Origin: Candidatus Sediminicultor secundus
Lineage (GTDB): Bacteria > Atribacterota > JS1 > SB-45 > 34-128
Direction: 5' to 3'
Length of the DNA stretch: 11,548 nt
NCBI GenBank assembly: GCA_002849045.2
Contig: NCRO01000089.1
Coordinates: forward strand, 1-11,548
The first letter of the stretch is position 1, and every line of letters begins with the position of its first letter. The notes under the pieces are model-generated. The model saw nothing but the letters and a program-made list of their open reading frames with translations. It was not told the DNA's origin and did not search any database. A program made the position numbers and the translations under genes. Shown piece after piece: positions 1 through 5,756 of this stretch.

Positions 1-2
1 GA

Positions 3-1237
3 GTAAAACCTATAATTGGATGTGAAATGTATGTTGCCCACCAAAGTAGGCTTGATAAATCCTCTCAAAGAAAAGAAACCCCTCATCATTTAATACTGCT
101 GGTTAAAAACAATGAGGGCTATAAGAATTTAATAAAGTTAGTCACTTTATCTTATCTGGAAGGTTTTTATTATAAACCAAGAATTGATAAAGAAATATTA
201 AGGGAACATAGCAAAGGATTAATTGCTCTTTCAGCCTGCTTGAAAGGAGAAATCTCTCAATGCATTTTACAGAAAAATATTAAGAAAGCAAAAGAAGTGG
301 CACTTGATTTTTTAGATATTTTTGGAGAAGATAATTTTTATTTAGAATTACAAAAAAACGGTATTCCCGAACAGGAAATTGTAAATGAAAATCTCATTAA
401 GATAAGCCAGGAACTCTCTATTCCTGTAGTAGCGAGTAATGATATTCATTATATACATAAGGAAGATGCTCGAGCCCACGAAATTTTACTTTGTATCCAA
501 ACAGCTACCAATTTAAGTGACCCTAAACGTTTAAAATTTGCTACCGACGCATTTTACTTTAATTCTCCAGAGGAAATGAATAAAAATTTCTTAAAAGTTC
601 CTCAAGCCCTCGAAAACACTATCCGAATTGCCGAGAAATGTAATTTGGAAATAGATTTTAGGCACGCTCAATTGCCAGAATTTAAAGTTCCCTCTGAAGA
701 TAACATTAATACTTATTTAAAAGAGCTTTGCTATAAAGGGCTTAATGAGAGATATTCTGAGGTTACAAAACAATTAGAGGAGAGATTAGAGTACGAACTT
801 TCGGTTATTAAAAAGATGGAATTTGAACCTTATTTTCTAATTGTGTGGGATTTTGTAAGATATGCCAAAGAAAAGGGAATTATGGTGGGTCCTGGCCGAG
901 GTTCAGCAGCAGGGAGCTTAGTTGCCTATTGCCTGAATATTACCAATATTGATCCCATAGCATATGGATTGCTGTTTGAAAGATTTTTAAATCCTGAAAG
1001 AATCAGTATGCCAGATTTTGATATTGATTTTTGTTATGAACGAAGAGAAGAAGTAATCGAGTATGTTTCTAAAAAATATGGTAATGATAAAGTTGCTCAG
1101 ATAATTACTTTTGGTACTATGGCAGCCAGAGCTGCTGTTAGAGATGTAGGAAGAGCATTAGGAATTCCCTATGCTCGAGTGGATACTATCGCTAAAATGA
1201 TCCCCTGGGAACCCAATATTACCATAGAAAAGGCCTT
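3..1237 (+). CDS. dnaE: DNA polymerase III alpha subunit, amino-terminal part (5' end outside window, 3' end cut at a chimeric junction)
   Basis: Replicative polymerase catalytic subunit. The frame is open from base 3 and begins inside the PHP domain with [12 protein letters not shown], so about 60-70 N-terminal residues, including the first HxHxxxS metal motif, lie left of the window. The rest of the PHP domain follows ([10 protein letters not shown], then [15 protein letters not shown] near 436-481). The palm comes next, with [14 protein letters not shown] near 890-930 and PDFDIDF at 1011-1031, which carries the two catalytic aspartates of C-family polymerases. Homology continues through [13 protein letters not shown] and ends at 1237. 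Beyond that the frame reads antisense uvrB (F-R-D-L-S-P) to a stop at 1274, which is not DnaE. The missing remainder is at 9365-11548 on the other strand, overlapping this piece by 113 identical bases. Identification is secure; the break is probably an artefact. Confidence 0.95.
1125..1237 (+). repeat. 113-bp inverted repeat, left copy (dnaE overlap)
   Basis: Bases 1125-1237 are the exact reverse complement of 11436-11548 (paired positions sum to 12673). Identity ends at 1237/11436: the next base inward differs, with uvrB sequence following here and dnaE sequence following at the right copy. Both copies encode the same stretch of DnaE, from A-R-A-A-V-R-D-V to T-I-E-K-A. It is therefore the overlap between two pieces of one gene, not a repeat with its own function. 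Confidence 0.97.
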
Positions 1238-2305
1238 CCGAGACTTATCGCCCGCAAACATACCTCTTAATTGAGGAATAGTAACGTGGGATTCGTCAAT
1301 AAACATCATGAAATCAGAAGGAAAATAATCTAACAGAGTTGCCGGGGGTTCTCCTAATTCTCTTCCGCTAATATGGCGAGAATAGTTCTCAATTCCACTG
1401 CAATATCCCACTTCTTTTAACATTTCTAAATCATATTTAGTTCTTTGTTCTAATCTTTGAGCCTCTAAGAGCTTTCCCTCTTTCTTAAAATATTTTAATC
1501 TTTGTCTTAATTCTTCTTCAATAGATAAAATTGCTCTTTCTAATTTATCTTTAGTGGTAACAAAATGTTTTGCAGGATAAACTATCAATTTATCTCTTCT
1601 CTTTATAACTTTTCCGGTTAGAGGGTCTATCTCGGAAATTGCTTCTATTTCATCACCCCATAACCCTATACGAAAAGCATATTCTAAGTAGGGAGGAAAT
1701 ATTTCAATTACATCTCCTCTAACTCTAAAACATCCACGGTGAAAATCAATATCATTTCTCTCGTAGTGTATATTTATAAGTCTTTCTAAAATATTATCTC
1801 TTTTGATAATTTCGTTCTTACTAATTTTTAATACTAATTCTTGATAATCTTTGGGTGAACCTAACCCGTATATACAAGATACACTGGCGACGATAATCAC
1901 ATCTCTTCTTTCTAAGAGGGAACTGGTAGCAGAGAGTCTTAAGCGGTCAATCTCTTCGTTTATAGAGGAATCTTTCTCTATATAAGTATCTGTTCTCGGA
2001 ATATAAGCCTCAGGTTGATAATAATCATAATAACTTACGAAATATTCCACTGCGTTATCAGGAAAAAACCTTCTAAACTCACTGCACAATTGAGCAGCTA
2101 AAGTTTTATTGTGCGAGATAACCAGAGTGGGTAATTGAACTTTTTGAATTACATTTGCCATAGTAAAAGTCTTCCCTGAACCAGTTACTCCCAGTAAAGT
2201 TTGATATTTGTAACCATTATTTATACCCTCTACCAATTTTTTTATAGCGTGGGGCTGGTCACCCTGAGGGGGATAATCAGATACCAAATTAAATTTTTGA
2301 ACCAT
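1238..2305 (-). CDS. uvrB: UvrABC excinuclease subunit B, truncated after about 356 codons by the junction
   Basis: DNA damage-verification helicase of nucleotide excision repair, acting with UvrA and UvrC. The start is set at ATG 2305, which has AAAGGTG (2318-2312) six bases upstream. An in-frame GTG at 2314 lies inside that ribosome site and is unlikely to be used. Visible motifs are [15 protein letters not shown] at residues 7-21, Walker A GVTGSGKT at 39-46, the beta-hairpin region [13 protein letters not shown] at 91-103, the Y-box area near 310, and Walker B DESH at 337-340 followed by [16 protein letters not shown]. UvrB is normally about 660 residues. Helicase motifs IV-VI and the C-terminal UvrC-binding UVR domain are missing because dnaE sequence replaces uvrB from 1237 leftward. 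The family expects S-R-K-E-T-L here, whereas the window reads S-R-K-A-F-S. It is the last gene of a leftward series, 471 bases after ade. Confidence 0.95.
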
Positions 2306-2394
2306 TTGCAGCACCTTTTAAAAACCTACAACTATAATTAAAATTTAAAACTCGCTTTGGATCTCAAATAATTATACATTTATTATACCGCATT

Positions 2395-2455
2395 GCGTAT
2401 CGAGTATCGAGTATCGCGGACAAGAACAGTGATGAGTAATCTGTAATAAGTAATT
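2395..2455. repeat. Degenerate 7-bp tandem repeats between ade and uvrB (first block)
   Basis: Two heptamer runs are visible. Bases 2395-2415 hold GCGTATC followed by two GAGTATC units. Bases 2428-2455 hold AGTGATG, AGTAATC, TGTAATA and AGTAATT in one phase. They sit in the 470-base uvrB-ade spacer (2306-2775), which has no credible gene. An open frame at 2364-2549 on the minus strand simply reads through these repeats and the hairpin element beside them. Confidence 0.75.
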
Positions 2456-2456
2456 T

Positions 2457-2567
2457 GTAGGGGCACGATGCTTCGTGCCCAAGGTAAACCCTGCTTAGTA
2501 GATACTCACTTAGCAGGGTAAACAAAAGATAATAAAACAGGAAGGGCACAATTCATTGTGCCCCTAC
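2457..2567. repeat. MITE-like or REP-like hairpin element bounded by GTAGGGGCAC and GTGCCCCTAC
   Basis: This 111-bp element has 10-bp perfect terminal inverted repeats. Each end is itself a hairpin: GGGCACGA-TGCT-TCGTGCCC at 2461-2480 and GGGCACAA-TTCA-TTGTGCCC at 2544-2563. A third hairpin in the middle pairs ACCCTGCT (2488-2495) with AGCAGGGT (2512-2519). There is no coding capacity. A second element with the same end sequence and the same multi-hairpin plan lies at 8857-8953. This fits a dispersed non-autonomous or extragenic palindromic repeat. No clear target-site duplication is seen. Confidence 0.75.
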
Positions 2568-2589
2568 ACCTGAATCTTATTTTTTTCAC

Positions 2590-2670
2590 GCGATATACGA
2601 TACACGATATATAAAAAAAAGTTTTGAGTTTTGAATTATGGTTTTTCGCTTTTAGCTTTAAGTTTTTAGC
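2590..2670. repeat. Degenerate 7-bp tandem repeats between ade and uvrB (second block)
   Basis: Bases 2590-2610 read GCGATAT, ACGATAC, ACGATAT. After an A-run, bases 2622-2670 are seven in-phase T-rich heptamers: TTTTGAG, TTTTGAA, TTATGGT, TTTTCGC, TTTTAGC, TTTAAGT, TTTTAGC. The 7-base spacing holds although the units have diverged. Confidence 0.75.
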
Positions 2671-2709
2671 TATACACCGATAATTTAAATCTGGAAAATT
2701 ACATTTAAA

Positions 2710-2758
2710 ACTAACGACTATTCACTATTCACTAACGACTAATACATTAATGACTAAT
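2710..2758. repeat. ACTAACG/ACTATTC heptamer array next to the ade stop codon
   Basis: Bases 2710-2744 are five in-phase heptamers: ACTAACG, ACTATTC, ACTATTC, ACTAACG, ACTAATA. Weaker units CATTAAT and GACTAAT continue to 2758. The array ends about 18 bases before the ade stop codon at 2776-2778. The 17-mer CTATTCACTAACGACTA at 2725-2741 recurs exactly at 5723-5739 and, inverted, at 5319-5335. Confidence 0.85.
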
Positions 2759-2775
2759 TTAATTGGTTAATCAGC

Positions 2776-4488
2776 TTAATCTAAAAATAAATCTACGATT
2801 TTTGAATTATTAACATCTACCAAGCCTTTATTGGTTATTTTAAGATGGGGGGCTACCTCTAAAGATAGGAAGGCGATACTCATAAAAGGATTATCTACTT
2901 TGACCCCTAAATTTTTTGCAGTTCTATAAATAGAATCTAAATTTTCTTTCACCTCTAATAAAGGTCTATCTGACATCAAACCAGCAATAGGCAAAGGCAA
3001 GGAATCTACTATTTTTTCATTCACTGATATTGCTAATCCGCCTCCCATCTTAGCAATAGCTGCCCCGACATTTAACATATCTTTATCATTAGTACCCACA
3101 ATTATAATATTATGGGAATCATGGGCAACAGACGATCCTAATGCACCTTTTTTCAGGCCAATACCTTTAACTAAGCCTACACTTACTTTTTCTGAAGCAT
3201 GATGTCTCTCTACTACAGCAATTTTTAAAACATCCCGCTTGGCATCAGAAACCACAAAGCCTTCTTCGATTTTAGGAACTTCTACATTTTCTTCAGTAAT
3301 AATTTGACCGGGAGTAATTTTTATAACTCTGCATTTATTACCTCTTACTGGAATCTTGAAATCTTCAGGGTAAAGCCACTTGATATTAATTGATCCTCTA
3401 ATAGATACCTCCAATGGTTTGGGACTTAGCTTTGATAACTCCCCGTTTTCGGCAACCAATTTTCCATTATTAAAAACTTTAAGGATGTTAAAATCTTTAA
3501 AATTATCAAAAACAACCAAATTAGCCACATAACCAGGAGCAATTGCACCTAAGTTTCTTAGTCTAAAATATTCAGCAGTATTCAGGGTGGCCATCCTTAT
3601 GGCGGTAACAGGATCTATGCCCTTCTTTATGGTAGTTTTTATAATATAATTAATATGCCCCTCTTCAATTAAATCTTTGGGGTGACGATCATCACAACAA
3701 AAGAAACATCTCCTGGAATTATCAGGATTTATAAGTGGTAAAAGGTCGATTAAATTTCGAGTAACTGACCCTTCTCTCAACATAATATACATACCTAATC
3801 TCAATTTTTCTTTAGCCTCTCCTACTGTAGTACATTCATGGTCAGATCTTATTTGAGCGGAAACATAGGCACAAAGATCCTTGCCGGATAAATTAGGAGC
3901 ATGTCCGTCAATGCATTTTTTTGAGCACACTGCTATTTTATCTAAAACCTCAAGAATTTGGTTTAAAACTCCCGGAAAATTCATCATCTCTCCCAGCCCT
4001 AAAACCCATTTTTCGTCTAAAAGGGGAAATAAATCATTTACGCTAAGATTTGCACCAGAAGTTCCTAAAGATGAAGCAGGAACACAAGAAGGAAGCATCA
4101 TAAAAATATTTAAAGGATTATACTTGCTGGATTCTAACATATATCTGATACCTTCTAAGCCTAAAACATTGGCAATTTCGTGAGGATCAATAATTACTGA
4201 AGTTGTTCCCATTGGCACTACAGTTTTGGCAAATTCTGAAATTTTTACCATAGAACTTTCTAAGTGAATATGACCATCCATAAATCCGGGGGACAAATAA
4301 CAATTAGAGATATCTATTTCCTTGTCGGCGTAATATCCTTCCCCTAATCCTACAATCATATCCTTATAAATTGCAACATCGGAAGTATATATTTCTCCGG
4401 AAAAAACATTTATTATCTTCCCATTTCTTAATAATAAATCTGCTTTTTCCTCTCCTCGAGCAACTTTAATAATTTCAGCAAGATTCAT
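2776..4488 (-). CDS. ade: Adenine deaminase
   Basis: Metal-dependent amidohydrolase converting adenine to hypoxanthine and ammonia in cytosolic purine salvage. ATG 4488 is chosen because AAGGGGTG (4502-4495) lies six bases upstream; the in-frame GTG at 4497 is part of that ribosome site. The 570 residues match the usual family length. Motifs in order are LLRNGKIINVFSGE near 19-32, the metal-binding strand PGFMDGHIHLESSM at 67-80, DPHEIANV at 101-108, GHAP at 195-198, SDHE at 215-218 and CCDDRHP at 264-270. The beta-sandwich return GAIAPGYVANLVVFDNF and the family's C-terminal domain follow, with VAHDSHNIIIVG and GGGLA segments. It lies between coaE and uvrB, separated from both by repeat-filled spacers, so tight operon coupling is not evident. 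All expected motifs are intact, and I see no frameshift. Confidence 0.95.
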   Translation of the reverse strand: MNLAEIIKVARGEEKADLLLRNGKIINVFSGEIYTSDVAIYKDMIVGLGEGYYADKEIDISNCYLSPGFMDGHIHLESSMVKISEFAKTVVPMGTTSVIIDPHEIANVLGLEGIRYMLESSKYNPLNIFMMLPSCVPASSLGTSGANLSVNDLFPLLDEKWVLGLGEMMNFPGVLNQILEVLDKIAVCSKKCIDGHAPNLSGKDLCAYVSAQIRSDHECTTVGEAKEKLRLGMYIMLREGSVTRNLIDLLPLINPDNSRRCFFCCDDRHPKDLIEEGHINYIIKTTIKKGIDPVTAIRMATLNTAEYFRLRNLGAIAPGYVANLVVFDNFKDFNILKVFNNGKLVAENGELSKLSPKPLEVSIRGSINIKWLYPEDFKIPVRGNKCRVIKITPGQIITEENVEVPKIEEGFVVSDAKRDVLKIAVVERHHASEKVSVGLVKGIGLKKGALGSSVAHDSHNIIIVGTNDKDMLNVGAAIAKMGGGLAISVNEKIVDSLPLPIAGLMSDRPLLEVKENLDSIYRTAKNLGVKVDNPFMSIAFLSLEVAPHLKITNKGLVDVNNSKIVDLFLD

Positions 4489-4505
4489 ATTAATCACCCC
4501 TTTTT

Positions 4506-4540
4506 TCGTATATCGTATATCGTATTTCGTATTTCGTTAA
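4506..4540. repeat. TCGTATA/TCGTATT heptamer array just upstream of the ade ribosome site
   Basis: Five consecutive in-phase heptamers: TCGTATA twice, TCGTATT twice, then TCGTTAA. The array begins four bases from the ade Shine-Dalgarno sequence (4495-4502). On the other strand the unit reads TATACGA, the same word seen as TACGATA at 9084-9097. Confidence 0.9.
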
Positions 4541-4570
4541 AAACCTATACTTTATTCGCTATAAAATATT

Positions 4571-4647
4571 CTGAATACTGACTACTGGCTTCTGAATTCT
4601 ATACTATTTACGAGATACGTATTAGGCTTTTATCTTCTATCTTCTTA
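4571..4647. repeat. Phase-continuous CTGAATA/CTGGCTT and CTTCTAT heptamers between coaE and ade
   Basis: Eleven heptamers can be read in one phase: CTGAATA, CTGACTA, CTGGCTT, CTGAATT, CTATACT, ATTTACG, AGATACG, TATTAGG, CTTTTAT, CTTCTAT, CTTCTTA. A short run of AACT/AACC tetramers follows at about 4655-4676. The middle units are weak. The 204-base spacer 4489-4692 otherwise holds only the ade ribosome site. Confidence 0.7.
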
Positions 4648-4692
4648 ACCAGGTAACTAACCAAACAACTAACTAATTTTACCCGCTATACG

Positions 4693-5304
4693 CTAATAAC
4701 GAGATACAAGTTTTTTCCATATTTTTTCAACTTGTTTCTTCGTTTCATCCAGTGAATTACTATTGTCGATCACATAGTCAGCCATTTTAACTTTTTCTTT
4801 CATTGGCATTTGAGATTTTATCCTCTGTAAGGCTTCTTCTTTAGATAAATTATTTCTCTTAATTATTCTTTTTATCTGTTCATCTTCATCTATATATACA
4901 GCTATTATCTTATCCATTAATCTATCTATCTTGGCTTCATAGATTAACGTAGCATCTATAATTAATATTTTTTCCTGGTTGTGGGTTTTATTTCTTGCTA
5001 AATTTATCTCTTTTTTAATCAATTTTATTATTTCAGGGTGAGTAATTTCATTTAATTTCTTTAAGAGAGTCTGGTTTGTAAAGACTATTTTACCTAATTT
5101 TCCTCTATCAATAGTCAGGTCATTTTGTAAAATACCTTTCCCAAACAATCTAGTTATTTTTTTCCAGGCAGGTCTATGGGGTAAAATTACACTATGACCA
5201 AGTTTATCAGCATCAACAATTTTGGCACCTAAATCTTTAAACATTGATGCTACTGTACTTTTACCACCTACAATTCCACCTGTGAGACCAACAATTAATG
5301 CCAT
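4693..5304 (-). CDS. coaE: Dephospho-CoA kinase
   Basis: Phosphorylates the ribose 3'-hydroxyl of dephospho-CoA with ATP, the last step of coenzyme A synthesis. The 203 residues are the normal family length. The P-loop GLTGGIVGGKST spans residues 6-17; it satisfies GxxxxGK[ST], although the usual serine of GGIASGKS is glycine here. IVDADKLGH at 29-37 is the substrate-binding DAD motif. THPEIIKLIKKEI and ILIIDATLIYEAKIDRLMDKIIAVY match the lid and second core segment, and NNLSKEEALQRIKSQM matches the adenine-clamp region. The ribosome site GGGAGG (5314-5309) is four bases before ATG 5304. The final codons V-S-R-Y-stop are written in GTATCTCG-type repeat sequence, so the spacer repeats appear to reach into the gene's end. 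A polA-coaE neighbourhood is common in Gram-positive-type genomes, where mutM often lies between them. Confidence 0.95.
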   Translation of the reverse strand: MALIVGLTGGIVGGKSTVASMFKDLGAKIVDADKLGHSVILPHRPAWKKITRLFGKGILQNDLTIDRGKLGKIVFTNQTLLKKLNEITHPEIIKLIKKEINLARNKTHNQEKILIIDATLIYEAKIDRLMDKIIAVYIDEDEQIKRIIKRNNLSKEEALQRIKSQMPMKEKVKMADYVIDNSNSLDETKKQVEKIWKKLVSRY

Positions 5305-5318
5305 GATTCCTCCCTTAA

Positions 5319-5396
5319 TAGTCGTTAGTGAATAGTCGTTAGTATTAAATGCAAAATAAATTAGTCGCTAGTGAATAGTGAGTAGTCGTTAGCTAG
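5319..5396. repeat. TAGTCGT/TAGTGAA heptamer array, inverted copy of the 5722 array
   Basis: Bases 5319-5346 read TAGTCGT, TAGTGAA, TAGTCGT, TAGTATT. After 15 unrelated bases, 5362-5396 read TAGTCGC, TAGTGAA, TAGTGAG, TAGTCGT, TAGCTAG. This is the reverse complement of the ACTAACG/ACTATTC family. It fills the spacer from just upstream of the coaE ribosome site to the last codons of the four-helix-bundle remnant. Confidence 0.9.
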
Positions 5397-5652
5397 TATT
5401 TAGTTTCTTAATTAAACTCATAGTCATTTTACTAATCTCATCAATTTCATTTAGTAATTTATCAGCTTCCTTGTTTTCAAAATATCTCAGTCGTAAGGCA
5501 ATAATAATTTGAGTAGAAAGTTCGGCACAACTCCCCAGAGAGATAAACAGGAATTGTTTATATTCTTTATTAGAGAATCTTGCAAATCCTTCTGCTATGT
5601 TTGAAGGAATTGAAACAGCTGACCTTCTTAGCTGACTGGTCAATCCGTATAT
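5389..5652 (-). pseudogene. Four-helix-bundle (23S rRNA intervening-sequence, S23 type) protein, 5'-truncated remnant
   Basis: The translated frame reads I-Y-G-L-T-S-Q-L-R-R-S-A-V-S-I-P-S-N-I-A-E-G-F, the signature of the small helical proteins often encoded in 23S rRNA intervening sequences and scattered in uncultivated bacterial genomes. The second half, with SLGSCAELSTQIIIALRLRYF and a final leucine- and lysine-rich helix, looks complete. Family members are usually about 115-125 residues and begin with a W-Q-K-containing helix. Here homology starts at the conserved YGL, an in-frame stop lies at 5655-5653, and the upstream sequence is AT-rich with no match in any frame I read. The only start candidate is TTG 5643, without a clear ribosome site. 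The last codons and stop come from the repeat array. No rRNA is nearby. Its function, if any, is unknown. Confidence 0.7.
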
Positions 5653-5721
5653 TTAAATCTTTATAGCTTTTTATTTTTATATTATTTATATTTTCTTATT
5701 TTCTTAATCTTTTTACTAAAT

Positions 5722-5756
5722 ACTATTCACTAACGACTAACGACTATTCACTAATT
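5722..5756. repeat. ACTATTC/ACTAACG heptamer array overlapping the polA stop codon
   Basis: Five in-phase units: ACTATTC, ACTAACG, ACTAACG, ACTATTC, ACTAATT. The final unit contains the polA stop codon (TAG on the minus strand, 5753-5751) and the preceding Asn codon. The array is an inverted counterpart of the one at 5319-5346, so the two bracket the four-helix-bundle remnant. Between 5653 and 5721 there is only AT-rich sequence. Confidence 0.9.

Noticed and set aside
1238..1274. Extension of the left dnaE frame to a stop at 1274, as if DnaE were a naturally short protein
   Set aside because: These codons are the antisense of uvrB (G-D-K-S-R region), so they are junction read-through and not a real C-terminus.
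2364..2549. 61-codon minus-strand open frame in the ade-uvrB spacer
   Set aside because: It reads through heptamer repeats and the hairpin element, has no ribosome site, and its composition is that of the repeats.
2395..2758. CRISPR array
   Set aside because: The periodicity is 7 bp with no 25-40-bp repeats, no unique spacers of constant length and no cas genes.
3881..4183. 100-codon plus-strand open frame
   Set aside because: It is antisense to the well-supported adenine deaminase gene, with no recognisable motif.
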